Part shown: positions 9,977 through 20,849 of the stretch, one piece after another
How positions within the stretch are numbered: the first letter of the stretch is position 1
How the letters are laid out: each line of letters starts with the position of its first letter
Origin: Phytomonas francai
Lineage: Eukaryota > Euglenozoa > Kinetoplastea > Trypanosomatida > Trypanosomatidae
Assembly (NCBI GenBank): GCA_001766655.1
Contig: MJCC01000005.1
Span: forward strand, 805,951 to 869,950
Length of the DNA: 64,000 nucleotides
Direction: 5' to 3'
Program-made: the position numbers and the translations under genes
The notes under the pieces: generated by a model
Told to the model about the DNA's origin: nothing
Databases searched by the model: none
What the model saw: only the letters and a program-made list of their open reading frames with translations

Positions 9977-9988
9977 GGGGGGGGGGGG
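9977..9988 (+). repeat. Poly-G run (12) in leader
   Basis: Twelve consecutive G residues end five bases before ATG 9994 of the DHHC gene, inside its predicted leader. Confidence 0.9.
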
Positions 9989-9993
9989 AAAGC

Positions 9994-11130
9994 ATGCAGT
10001 GCTGCAAAGGTTCACCTTCTGTTGGGTTGTGGAAAGATATTTACGGCGATCCAGTTCGGCCACGGTATAATGGCTATTCGTGGCCTCCGGATGTCCTACA
10101 AATCTCGTCATGGGTATACATCGCTAGTATTTCTCTCATTCATTTTCTAGCGGAAATCCCATTTCTGGATGAGCTTCTCTTTACCATAACTTTATCGATT
10201 TCGTTGGTTATCTTGGCTATTGTGGCTTTCCTGAAAGTTGGTTTGGAGTTCCTTCCCCAGAAGGATCCTGAGGTGTTCAAGGAAGGCCCTCCGAGGTTCA
10301 CTCAAGAAGAACTGACTTGGGAGGCGGCACCCGAGGGTAAGGAGCCGTGTGTCTTCTGCCGGCGTTTTGTCGAAATGGGCTGCAAGCATTGTAGCGTGTG
10401 TGATAAGTGTGTTCCTGGATTTGACCACCACTGCCGTTGGTTGAACACTTGTGTGGGGGAAATAAACTATACGTTGTTTGCTCTTTTTATGGGTCTTGCA
10501 TGGATCGGAATAGTCTGGATCGGGGCTTTTAGTATCTGGTTTGCCCAAGACGTTCTTCGAGATATGGATGGTTTTAAGAAGCGTATTCAAAATCATGCCT
10601 ACCACAGCAACGTTAAGGCGTTTCCGGTCATCATGGTCTTTGTGTTTCTCTGTATAGCGCTGTGTGTGCTCGGTGCCGGCCTTCTCGGGAAGCTGATTTA
10701 CTTCCACCTCTATCTGTATTTCACAAATCAAACCACGTACGAATTCCTCCTCAAGCGTCGAGAGAAGAAGAAAAAAGAGGGTACCTATATAAGTTCAACC
10801 GCAATACCTCCCAAGAAAGGATTGCTCAAGTGCACAGAGATAAAAAAACGCCGAAACTTTAAAAAGCACTTGAAACCGTCTAGAGAACACGAACCTAGCT
10901 ATTTCGAAACGGATAGGAATAGAAGGGAGCCATATCAAAACGATGAGAGTGGCGACCTGCATCAGTCGGCATCGGTGGAAGGTGAGGGCCGAATGAGCAG
11001 CACCACCTTTGATCATCAGGGTTCTCAAACAAACTTTCAGTCTATACCTCAAGACAGGAGACCTGCATTTTCTGTGAAAGAAGAATACCCAAACGACAAT
11101 CAACACTTCTCAGGAGAGCCGATTGTGTGA
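9994..11130 (+). CDS. DHHC palmitoyltransferase
   Basis: Integral membrane S-acyltransferase that attaches palmitate to cysteines of target proteins. From ATG 9994 it has 378 residues. Predicted membrane segments are at about 38-55 and 60-86, then the cysteine-rich domain at 119-165 (CVFC, KHCSVCDKC, DHHC at 144-147, then RWLNTCVGEINY). Two more membrane segments follow at about 160-185 and 205-235, with the NQTTYE version of the TTxE motif just after. This four-helix order and the intact DHHC cysteine argue for an active enzyme. The C-terminal 130 residues are polar and basic, without known motifs. The open frame extends upstream to a GTG at 9808 but has no ATG before 9994, so I start there. 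The N-terminus MQCCKG could itself be acylated (speculative). Confidence 0.95.
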   Translation: MQCCKGSPSVGLWKDIYGDPVRPRYNGYSWPPDVLQISSWVYIASISLIHFLAEIPFLDELLFTITLSISLVILAIVAFLKVGLEFLPQKDPEVFKEGPPRFTQEELTWEAAPEGKEPCVFCRRFVEMGCKHCSVCDKCVPGFDHHCRWLNTCVGEINYTLFALFMGLAWIGIVWIGAFSIWFAQDVLRDMDGFKKRIQNHAYHSNVKAFPVIMVFVFLCIALCVLGAGLLGKLIYFHLYLYFTNQTTYEFLLKRREKKKKEGTYISSTAIPPKKGLLKCTEIKKRRNFKKHLKPSREHEPSYFETDRNRREPYQNDESGDLHQSASVEGEGRMSSTTFDHQGSQTNFQSIPQDRRPAFSVKEEYPNDNQHFSGEPIV

Positions 11131-12142
11131 TCGAGGGAATAGACTGACAAAAGGGGGTAAAATGGACTACCTAACATGATCTAGAGGGTGTCTCTACATA
11201 GTGCTTTTCAAGTGAAACATTCGGACTCTGAAAACTCGTATATGAATATGGGAGAGGCTGACGGGATAAAATCCAACTCCGATTCGAGTAACCTTTCAAC
11301 GCAATGGATGTGTTTAGATACTCATGAAGAGCTTAAACAAAGGATTTAGATCTAGAAGGAGATACTTTCTGATCTATCAACCTTTGCGTTTCACGTTGTT
11401 TCAGTACTCCTGAAGATATAATACATGCAACCTCTATAATATTCACACGTACGCGCACAACCAAACATCCTTGAATAACCTTAGTTTAGGGTCTTTAATA
11501 ATGGTAAAGGGAAATACTTTGTATAATATTGCGCGTGAGCATCTAAGCAATACCTTTCGGCTACCTAGTATCAAAATGGTGAAGTAAATGTTACATGTTA
11601 AATAAAATAGACCCTTTAGATTTTTTGAAATAGTTTGTTCCATTATGACTAGTAATTTTTTATGACGGTCTACGACCGTTATCTTGTATTTAAATGTGCA
11701 TTTAAGAATTTATCTTACTTTTTGAGTTGCCTTTTCCAAATAATCTGCAAAGGAAGGTAACTGTATGGCTAAAGCTTCTCATTTTTATCACCTCTGTGTT
11801 CTGAATACGTTTAAATGTACTTATCAAACGCCGTAGATTTACTATTCTTATTTATATACATCTTTGGCTTGTATCCAGGACCTACATCGGCTAAGCGAGA
11901 GAGGGTGAAAATAAAAATGGAATGCTTTTTAGGGTTTAAGAAGATTTCTCCCTTCCTAATATATATATATATATATATATTGTGTGTGTGTGTGTGCGAT
12001 TTCTTCCCCTCTTTATGTTGTTGTTTTACCTAAAATCTAAATTCTTTTAATCATGTTTATTTTTTTGCTAAGGAAGGTTACGCAACTCTACGTTCAGACG
12101 CAGAATCACACCTTCATCTTTCACACCCTCCGTTTACAAAGT
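11131..12142. other. Intergenic spacer with AT and TG repeats
   Basis: AT-rich, no gene recognised. Contains (AT)n followed by (TG)8 at 11959-11996, then the pyrimidine tracts and AG used by the next gene. Confidence 0.55.
12062..12072 (+). promoter_or_regulatory. Probable trans-splice acceptor for the NDUFAF7-like gene
   Basis: Pyrimidine tracts at about 12000-12035 and 12057-12067 are followed by the first AG of the stretch at 12071-12072. No AG occurs between about 11998 and that point, so the in-frame ATG at 12053 would lie upstream of the mRNA 5' end. Confidence 0.45.
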
Positions 12143-14236
12143 ATGAAGTGGCGATCTCAACTGCTTCGTTTTCCGTCCTCGTGGAAAAGGCTCTACTCGA
12201 ATGGAACTAATTGGGGATGTTATGAATGCTTGACGAGAGCTAGCTCACACATTCCTCTCGCTATCAGTTCTCTTAAAACGCCAATTCATCGCCCCTGCGG
12301 TACATCGTTTGGGTATCGACCTTTACAGCCATCGATGTGGAGCTTACCACCTCGGAGGTACTTATTAAGTGGTATTGAATCCACCAGTAACCTTGAGACT
12401 CCCCTCTACAATGTAGGACTTTGCCTCTTCAGTCGAACGCTTTTGCAAGGAGCGAGATTAGGTGATAGCGGGCGCGAACAAGGAGCCGGCACGTCCACCA
12501 CCTCTGAGAGCCTTGGTGGGGAGCCGCCCTCGATCCAGTTCCGCATCGCGAGCGAAGCTGTTTCTGCGGGAGATCGTTCCCTGCCACGCGGCGATACTGC
12601 GAATAATATAGGCGATAATAGCAACGGCGCAGCGGACCTGGTCTCATCACCCGAAGCCCCGACGGAGCCCATGGCGGGTGAGGTAGAGTTGACTTCTAGT
12701 GTTGTTTTTTCAGAGAACGCCGCCGCCTCTGGATCCGACGTCGCCTCGAGAAAGGGCAAATTTAGTGATGTAATGGGTAGCAATGGGATGCCTTCGATCG
12801 TGAACTCGCAGCACGACATTAGCACCGAGGAGCGTCTTTCGGAACTGTGCGCCGTGCTCGAGGAGCGCCGCGTGGAGCGCCAGCGGAAACTGTTTGAGGA
12901 TATGATCGTCTTCGAAGGCGGGGCATTGTCGGACCGCACGAGCCTGGGCACCCGCATCATCATGCGGGACTTCATCCAGTTCGCGCTTTATCACATCAAG
13001 TGGGGCTACTACCCCAAGCTGTTTCGTAAGTACCGGCAACTGATGACGACGGGCTACTTCGACCCCATCCCCTTCTCCTCGCTGCGAAGCCAGCACGACT
13101 ACCAGGCGTACGTGGCGAAGATCCACGAATCCACGCCCGGGTTCGTGACCCCGACGCAGCTCTTCCAGCCGGTGTACGGCTGGGTGATCGCGGAGTACCT
13201 GGTGACGACCTACCGCGCGAAGTTCGACCCGCGCGAGCCGCTGGTGGTCTACGACGTGGGCGCCGGCACCGGCGCGCTCGCGCTCGCCGTCCTCGACTAC
13301 CTCGCGGAGCACTTCCCCGCCGAGTACGCGCGCTGCGAGTACGGCGTCGTCGAGTCGAACCCGTACCTCGTGCAGGGCCTACGCCACCGCCTGATCCACC
13401 ACTACCACCACGTCCGCCTCTACCACATCTCCGTGCTGAACTGGCGGGAGCTGGAGAAGCGCCGTTGTATTGTTTTGGCCATCGAGCTCCTGAGCGGGCT
13501 CCCGCACGACTGCGTCCTCTGGGACGGCGACGGCGTCTGCAGCGAGCACTGGTTCGGCTTCCAGCAGGAGGGCAACCTCGCGACGGCGCACGAGCGCTAC
13601 TACGCGGCGAAGGACCCGCTCATCCTGCGCTACCTGCGCTACCTCGGCTGGATGCAGGAGGAGACCTTCCACAGCCTCAAGGTCCTCTGCCTCACCGGCG
13701 GCCGCGAGACCCTGGACCCGCCCCCCTTCCGCAGCCTCGACGCGCACGCGGGCGACACGGTGCGCGTGCTCCTGAGCAAGCTGCTCTGGGTCCACAGCCC
13801 CTTCCGCACCGCCTGGCTGCCCACCGCCCAGATGCTCCTCCTCGAGACCCTCGCCGCGTACTTCCCTCGGCACCACCTCCTCGCGGCCGACTGGGCGAGC
13901 GTGCGGCAGGCCCTCCCGGGCTTCAACGGGCCCGTCCTCCAGGTCAAGATGCGCGTCGCGCGCGAGATGTACCTCCGGCAGCCCGTCCCCTCCTTCCACT
14001 CCAACGCCGGCATGGTCGACATCTGCTTCCCCACCGACTTCGACCACCTCCGGCGCGTCTACCGCGCGATCTGCGGGGCCGACAAGGAGGTCTCCGCGCA
14101 GCCCCACCCCGTCTTCTGGCGCATCCACGGCGGCGACAAGACGAGCCTCTTCACCACCAGGACCGGGTTCAACCCCCTGCTCGAGGACTTCGCCCCCTTC
14201 CACGTCTTCGCCACCCACCACCCACCGGAGTCCTAA
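12143..14236 (+). CDS. Mitochondrial SAM methyltransferase, NDUFAF7/MidA family
   Basis: Probable mitochondrial S-adenosylmethionine-dependent methyltransferase of the NDUFAF7/MidA type. In other eukaryotes this family methylates an arginine of complex I subunit NDUFS2 during assembly. From ATG 12143 it has 697 residues. The first 22 residues (MKWRSQLLRFPSSWKRLYSNG) are basic and free of acidic residues, a good targeting peptide. About 200 low-complexity residues follow, then the catalytic domain. The SAM-binding loop is YDVGAGTGALALAV (near residue 368), followed by the acidic strand end YGVVESNPYLVQ and then LAIELLSGLPHD. The family identity is moderately secure; the complex I role is inferred. 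Base composition changes sharply inside the gene: the 3' half (after about 12,990) is very GC-rich and the 5' part is not. An in-frame ATG at 12053 is judged non-coding for splice-site reasons. Confidence 0.75.
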   Translation: MKWRSQLLRFPSSWKRLYSNGTNWGCYECLTRASSHIPLAISSLKTPIHRPCGTSFGYRPLQPSMWSLPPRRYLLSGIESTSNLETPLYNVGLCLFSRTLLQGARLGDSGREQGAGTSTTSESLGGEPPSIQFRIASEAVSAGDRSLPRGDTANNIGDNSNGAADLVSSPEAPTEPMAGEVELTSSVVFSENAAASGSDVASRKGKFSDVMGSNGMPSIVNSQHDISTEERLSELCAVLEERRVERQRKLFEDMIVFEGGALSDRTSLGTRIIMRDFIQFALYHIKWGYYPKLFRKYRQLMTTGYFDPIPFSSLRSQHDYQAYVAKIHESTPGFVTPTQLFQPVYGWVIAEYLVTTYRAKFDPREPLVVYDVGAGTGALALAVLDYLAEHFPAEYARCEYGVVESNPYLVQGLRHRLIHHYHHVRLYHISVLNWRELEKRRCIVLAIELLSGLPHDCVLWDGDGVCSEHWFGFQQEGNLATAHERYYAAKDPLILRYLRYLGWMQEETFHSLKVLCLTGGRETLDPPPFRSLDAHAGDTVRVLLSKLLWVHSPFRTAWLPTAQMLLLETLAAYFPRHHLLAADWASVRQALPGFNGPVLQVKMRVAREMYLRQPVPSFHSNAGMVDICFPTDFDHLRRVYRAICGADKEVSAQPHPVFWRIHGGDKTSLFTTRTGFNPLLEDFAPFHVFATHHPPES

Positions 14237-15217
14237 CACGCGCGGCGAGCCGGGAAGGGGGCGCGAGTGAGGGGGCCCCTTTCCCCACCTTCGTTTGGTG
14301 GTTTCTTTCCTGTGTTGGCGCTGTTGTTTAGATTTTACTCTCTCTTTTTTTTCTTGGAAAGAAACGGTGTAGGTTAACCTGGTTCGGTAAGCAATTGGGT
14401 TGGTGAGGGAGATGCAAGGGAAATGTGGAGTTACATTCTGGATAAGGTGTCTGGAAGCTTTCAGTGCAGGCTATTTAATTAGTATCTTAAAACAACAACC
14501 AAAGGTCCGATTAGGCGAAGCACATACTCCTTTTTCCCTTTCACCATGCCCCAGTGGTGGCCTCACGTTGGGATGACTAAATATTTTCTCTCCCCCTCTT
14601 GCCGCGCTTTCTCCATGGTTCCAAATATTTCCCCACACAAATTTCACCCTAAATGGACTTGCTATCGTTATAGTTGTATAAGAAATATATTCACTCACGA
14701 TATCGCTGTATTGTTTTATTTAGCGGGGATTGCCACATTTTTTTATGTGGATTCTTATTTTTGAGTCCTCCAATAGAGGATTCTGCGCAAAATGTGTTGA
14801 GGTTTATGCAGAGGAGACAGAAGCGTGAGGATGGGTTATTTTTTCAAATATCGATAGCCATATTGAACCTGCGGCGTTGCCTTTATGAAAGATCATGCAA
14901 ACAGTAAACATGTCTGTCACCATTATTCAATTGCGTTCCCATTTTTCCCCTGGTTTTCATTTTTCTTCCGCTCGTGCGTGACTTAGAATACATTCCTTTT
15001 AGCTTATTTCTATACAAAAAAAAAAGTCAACGCTTCCGAAGGAAAAGGCTGCTATATACGGATCATACAATACAAACAACGTGTCCTAGAAAAGATACAG
15101 AATCATATCGATTTTAAAGGGATCTTTTCAAAGTTTCCATTCTTTACTTTTTTATCTCTAGAAAAAGTGAAAGACTTTTTACAAACCATTTTTTCCTCGA
15201 ATAAAATACACACACAT

Positions 15218-15251
<34 letters not shown>

Positions 15252-15621
15252 TTGTCATTTAGGAGAGAAATAGATACATTTTTTCTTTTCCATTTCATAC
15301 GGTGTTAGTTTTCTAGTTGTACTATACAAAGCTTAGAAATCCAAAAAGGGGAAAAGTGTATACAGTTACAAAACCTTATAGTTTCCGTATTCAACGGGGA
15401 CCATTGCTTAATTTACTACCTCTTTTCGTTGAAGAAGAAGAAAAGAGACTAATCATTCGCATAAAATATCATCTAGACGTCTGAAAGAAGTGAGTAAACA
15501 AAGAAAGAGGCGTTTTCTATACCTATTCAACATACCATACAGCGTAATATTTGACGGCGAGAATCAAGAGCGAAACATTAAAAAGAAAGATACATCATCA
15601 ATCGTTCTGAAACTTTCAAAA
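14237..15621. other. Intergenic spacer with CA/TA repeats
   Basis: 1.4 kb AT-rich spacer with a (CA)n(TA)n microsatellite at 15208-15251. Small open frames (for example 14546-14764) have biased, non-coding-like composition. No gene recognised. Confidence 0.55.
15417..15434 (+). promoter_or_regulatory. Possible trans-splice acceptor
   Basis: ACCTCTTTTCGTTGAAG, with AG at 15433-15434, lies 188 bases upstream of ATG 15622. It is the nearest good pyrimidine-AG pair, and other AGs follow closely, so the precise site is uncertain. Confidence 0.35.
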
Positions 15622-18600
15622 ATGTCTTTGACAGCTGATAAGCGCGGTACCAAAGCAGAAATTCGGGTCTCCAAGCCTGGCGATACCTCCTTGAAGAGGG
15701 ATAAAGGCTCGGCCGCATCTGTGCCCCCTCTTTATGCTGATTTTAATACAATGCCGATTGATTTTGAGACGCTCTTCACCTCCACACAGGAGGACCATCA
15801 TGGGACTTTCACAGACCTTGAGAGGTGTGTTCAACTGTTTCCTGAATCTGTTAGGCTTCATTCTTTGGTTGTATATGAGTTTCTCGACAGTAACTGGGAG
15901 TGGCATTTATCTGTTGGCTCCGTGAAGGCGCTTCACGACCACGTCGTGGAGCTTCAGCAATGGCGCAGCGAGGACGCGGGCAACATAGCTGTCATTGAGG
16001 CACTTCAACGTGAGGTGTCGAGCAATAAAAACGAAATGGAAAGTCACCAGAAGTCAATCCTGGAAATACGAGTTGAATTGGGGGTGGTGCGCACGAAGAA
16101 CGAGTTAGGGATGGATGAGGCAAAGACTCGTGCTCAAGCGTGCCGCGTTAGGGTGGATGAGCTGGATGAGGGCGCCTTTCGCGCCCTTCTACTCCTACCG
16201 CGGCAACGAGGCCGTCTAGCGCTGAGGGATCCCTTCTTACCGGCCACTCCTAACGTTGCCGTGCACATCGTGCTGGAAGCCTGCCAGAGCGTTTTAGACG
16301 AGAGTATCCCAGTAAGTACGGTTCCCTGGGATGAGGTCCGTGCTACCGCACAGAACCCTGACTTTTTGGACCGCCTGTGCAGCTACGACGCGGCCTACGA
16401 CATGGAGCTTAACCACTTTGAGGCTCTGGAAAAACGCTACATGTCAGAGTTAGAGGGCGTTGACGTGCAGCGTGAGGTTCGACAGATGGAGGGCGCCGCC
16501 GGCGACGCGTTGCGTGCGCTCTACAAGTGGTTTTTCGCACAGATGGGCGTCTTCCGCAGCTACCAGGCCTGCGTGCAAACACAGCAGTGCGCGGATCGCC
16601 TGCAGCAGGAGCTCATCGAGCACGTCGTGAGCCTCAAGGAAGCAGGTCGGAAGTTAATGCAGCTTCGTGCGCTTCTCAAGCAGTATAGCAGCAGTGGGAG
16701 CCCAGGGAGTGCGGTGACCGAAGAATATACGTTTGTACCCACCAACGACGTCAACATCACGATTCTGCGTTCGGCAATCGTTGCGACCTTGGAAAAGTCT
16801 AACACGGCTAAGGTATGCGTGATAGGGAAGGAGGAGTGGGCGAATATTGAGCGGCGCTCTGCCATTCATCGTCTACGGCTTCACGGCACAATTGAATATC
16901 TTTTGCAGTCCTTAAGAAGTCTTTATTCAAACTCTCAGATGTCTGCACTCCCCAGAGCGAGATCATGCTACATTGGAAATACCAGTGATCACGAAACTGA
17001 GCCCAAACAAACGTTCCCACGGGAGACAAAATATAATGAAACGGTAGTTTCTGCCCTTTCCGCAAGATTGAGCCGAGCAAATGAAGAGAATCAGAATCTA
17101 AAAAAACTGTTAAAAATGGAACAAGAAAAAGCACAGCATGAAAGTAATGCCCTCAATCAGGAAAAATCCATGAAGCTTTCACAATCAGGTTCTAACACAG
17201 AAATGTCTTACATGGCTACCGTCCCAGACCATTCGGCATCGACAGAAGGAAAAAATCGTAGAATAAATGACACGGCCTATTCAAAGGCAGTTAATAATGA
17301 AAATACCAATCTAGAAACGTATTCAAGCAACACTCTTCTTGGGAATATAAGGTCAGATAGAATAAAAGAACTTGTAGAACGATGTGATCAGCTACAGAAC
17401 GAGAGGGATACTCTAGAATCAGAACGAAAGAGCATAAAGCTTGATCTAGCAGAATCCGAACAAAAAGTAAGAAATAGCAGCAATAAATTGGCCGAACTTA
17501 AAATACAACTAGATACATTAAATAAACAAGGAGCGGAGGATCAGCTCCGGAGAAGTAAAGAATGCCACGTTGGGATGCAGCGGCAGCACTCCGAAGCCGA
17601 GACTGAAATCGAGGCTTTACGAGAGAAGTGCGCCCAGCTTGAGTTAGAGAAGGAAGCACTGGAGCAGGAGCTCGCAGCGGCCGTTGATGCTGCANNNNNN
17701 NNNNNNNNNNNNNNNNNNNNNNNNNNNNNNNNNNNNNNNNNNNNNNNNNNNNNNNNNNNNNNNNNNNNNNNNNNNNNNNNNNNNNNNNNNNNNNNNNNNN
17801 NNNNNNNNNNNNNNNNNNNNNNNNNNNNNNNNNNNNNNNNNNNNNNNNNNNNNNNNNNNNNNNNNNNNNNNNNNNNNNNNNNNNNNNNNNNNNNNNNNNN
17901 NNNNNNNNNNNNNNNNNNNNNNNNNNNNNNNNNNNNNNNNNNNNNNNNNNNNNNNNNNNNNNNNNNNNNNNNNNNNNNNNNNNNNNNNNNNNNNNNNNNN
18001 NNNNNNNNNNNNNNNNNNNNNNNNNNNNNNNNNNNNNNNNNNNNNNNNNNNNNNNNNNNNNNNNNNNNNNNNNNNNNNNNNNNNNNNNNNNNNNNNNNNN
18101 NNNNNNNNNNNNNNNNNNNNNNNNNNNNNNNNNNNNNNNNNNNNNNNNNNNNNNNNNNNNNNNNNNNNNNNNNNNNNNNNNNNNNNNNNNNNNNNNNNNN
18201 NNNNNNNNNNNNNNNNNNNNNNNNNNNNNNNNNNNNNNNNNNNNNNNNNNNNNNNNNNNNNNNNNNNNNNNNNNNNNNNNNNNNNNNNNNNNNNNNNNNN
18301 NNNNNNNNNNNNNNNNNNNNNNNNNNNNNNNNNNNNNNNNNNNNNNNNNNNNNNNNNNNNNNNNNNNNNNNNNNNNNNNNNNNNNNNNNNNNNNNNNNNN
18401 NNNNNNNNNNNNNNNNNNNNNNNNNNNNNNNNNNNNNNNNNNNNNNNNNNNNNNNNNNNNNNNNNNNNNNNNNNNNNNNNNNNNNNNNNNNNNNNNNNNN
18501 NNNNCCAGCTTGAGTTTGACAAGGAAGCACTGGAGCAGGAGCTCGCAGCGGCCGTTGATGCTGCAGCGGCAACCGAGGACCAGCTCCGCAGCACTGAGGA

Positions 18601-19765
18601 GCGCCACGTTGGGATGCAGCGGCAGCACTCCGAACCTAAAAATGTGGTACCTCATGATGTTCTATTTTCCACTTCCAGTGCTGAAGTTTCTCCGGCCCTT
18701 TTTAATTTTAATATCTCTTCTCTTCTGCAAAACGAAGAATTATCTCGTTTGTTGATCTATTCTGATATGCTTGATGAACTTCTCAATTTTTATCGTACTG
18801 ATAGGCTTTTCCTCCTTCGGTTCCATACGTCGGCTATTCAGGGGTTGCTTGATGAGCTGAATATGTATGCATCTGAGCACACGAACTCGCTGGCCCTTCT
18901 CGAAGAATTTGTTAGACTTTTAGATGCGGCTCGTGCTAGTGAAGAGGAAACACGGAAGCGCTTAGTTTCTAGTGAGGATGCACTATGTGATTTGCAGCGC
19001 CAATGCGACGAGAAAAGAGTTTTGCCTCAAAAAATTGTAGAATCTGCCTATATGGGTCTTTATCATGAGGGCTCCATCGTTACTAGCGGCGAAAATATTC
19101 ACCACCTTTCTCGTGAAGAGTTGGAGGGTCGTCTAAAAGCGCTGATTCGTGAGCAGAATGCACTCCGGGAGTCCTCTGCATGGTTAGAGCACGGGCAGGC
19201 GGAGGCTATCAGTACCCTGCACGATCGTATCGCCATACTTACAGAAGAACTGCATCACAAATCCCGTGAACACACCGACGCCGTGGAAAAATTAGAGGAT
19301 TTTGTGGACTTGCTGGAATCCGCGCATACAAATGAATATTCCGCTCTCGCTGAACTAGAGGACCGTGATAATAAGTTGCTGGAGTTGCAGGCGAAGCAAG
19401 ATAAGGAGCATATTTCCCATCGTCACCGTACTCTCAGTCAAGAAAACGGCGATGTATCCTCTTCACTAGGACCGAGCGCCGCGCGCTACCACAATGCGTT
19501 TTACTCTGTCAAAGAGGTGATCGCCCACCTTCGTGACCAAATTGAACGTTTAAAACTTGAAAAAGAGGCACTCAGTGCGGATCTCGAGCAAACGCAACAA
19601 GGGCATCGCGAGGTGGTTGGCGCGCTAAACGGGCATATTCAGCTCTTGATGAACGAGCTTAACGTGCGGATTCGCGGTAGCCAACAATCCGCCACTAGCG
19701 CAATGGAGCTTCTCCGTGAGATTGAAGTACTACAAAATGCGGAGGGAATATTGGCGGACGATTGA
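15622..19765 (+). CDS. Large repetitive coiled-coil protein, interrupted by assembly gap
   Basis: One gene split by 810 Ns. The N-terminal part (15622-17694, 691 residues) starts at the first ATG in a frame that otherwise runs back to a GTG. It has a globular region of about 100 residues and then long coiled coil. The part after the gap (18505-19765) ends with more coiled coil and TGA. The gap lies inside an array of 56-residue repeats (EDQLR...HVGMQRQHSEAE...EALEQELAAAVDAAAAT). The reading frame after the gap is offset by one base relative to the frame before it, which is explained by the arbitrary gap length. Likely a cytoskeletal or flagellar structural protein, inferred only from architecture; I do not recognise the orthologue. 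Apparent opposite-strand open frames here are artefacts of the Ns. Confidence 0.85.
17536..18634 (+). repeat. 168-bp in-frame tandem repeat array, collapsed by gap
   Basis: A unit starts at 17536 and runs into the gap. After the gap, sequence re-enters at unit position 34, a new unit starts at 18575, and the array breaks off at 18634. Flanking copies are nearly identical at DNA level (for example GGAGCAGGAGCTCGCAGCGG on both sides). The unit is 56 codons. Confidence 0.88.
17695..18504. other. Assembly gap (810 N)
   Basis: A run of N bounded on both sides by the same repeat. The length is not compatible with the repeat period or the reading frame, so it is a placeholder or estimate rather than a measured distance. 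Confidence 0.99.
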
Positions 19766-20849
19766 AAATGCATCCAAGATGTGAAAGAGAAAGGTGGGGG
19801 AGGTGAAAAATTTTGAAAGGGGGAAACGGAAGTATATAGAAGCGGATAAGTGGATGATTTGAGGAATTGTTTTGAAGGTGGTTGCTGTTTGTACTTGATG
19901 ATGCTTATGGCTTCTCCATTTATTTTTTTCAAGTTTAACTATGTGCCACTTCCTTTGTTTTTTTTTCTAGTAAATTTGTTATGTTTTTCTGTCTTCAAGG
20001 AACATCTCTTCCATTCCCCTTTTTGAGCCCTTCTAGTTGCTGAACTGACTATGTGGCAAAAATCCGTGTTTTCTAACAGTAGCAAAAAAAAATAGAGTGA
20101 AAGTATTTTTGCGGCTTTGGGTGCTTGATTTGGATACAAGCCTGAAAAAAAAACTTCTGTGGGTTTTTCCATTTTGCCTATTTGTTAATTGCTTATTTGT
20201 TTTTCAGTTTGCGTTTATACCTTTTGCATATCTTGTATTTCCTTGTATTAGATATAGTATCTGCCGATACACTAATGAGAAGCTGTTTATTTGAATTATT
20301 TTCACTTAATACGATTATCTTACGCTGTGTTTTCAATTTTGAGAATTTATTTCTATAAACCTTAGGGAGCATCTTGACAGAGAATGAGTATGCTGCCGTG
20401 AATACTCATATCTTCAATTCGAATACTTTATTAGATATTTTTATTTCTTTTTTTGTTGGCGAAAACTTCACAAGTAAATGAAAAATGTACACATTGAGTA
20501 TGATTTATTGGTCAACATTCCACATAATGGAGAATGCATTTAGCTAGTTGGTTTGCTTTTTCCCATATTATGTTTACTGATGTCAATCTAGCTTCGTAAA
20601 AAGACGATACTTAAGATCCGCATGTGTTATATGTCGAATTTCCCTTCTCAGTATGTTTGCTTTTATGGCACTGCACATAGTTTTTAATTAGTTGCTTTTT
20701 TTCTTGAGGAAAGAAAGGTGATACCACTACACAAAGGAGAAAAGGACAAATGCTATATAGCTTTAAAAAGCTAAATAGCATATCACAAACAGGAAAAAGT
20801 TAAATCAGATCCTAGCATACACGCACATATATTATATATACGACCATCA
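19766..20849. other. Intergenic spacer
   Basis: AT-rich spacer of 1.1 kb with T-rich tracts. No gene recognised. A near-perfect hairpin close to its right end is listed separately. Confidence 0.55.
20750..20781 (+). repeat. Inverted repeat, 15-bp arms
   Basis: Arms ATGCTATATAGCTTT (20750-20764) and AAAGCTAAATAGCAT (20767-20781) pair with a single mismatch around a two-base AA spacer. It lies 69 bases upstream of the ATG of the ATG8-like gene, in its probable leader. Confidence 0.8.

Larger units (their letters stand above)
8769..9993. other. Intergenic spacer, 1.2 kb
   Basis: Long AT-rich spacer. I see no convincing coding frame or structured RNA. Its right end holds a pyrimidine-AG acceptor and a poly-G run, listed separately. 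Confidence 0.55.

Noticed and set aside
13379..14331. Overlapping frames (both strands) in the NDUFAF7-like gene
   Set aside because: Same GC-rich shadow effect; translations are Arg/Pro/Ala or Val/Glu/Gly low complexity.
17498..18655. Long minus-strand open frames across the N gap
   Set aside because: They exist only because N codons are not stops; the flanking sequence is the antisense of the coiled-coil repeat.
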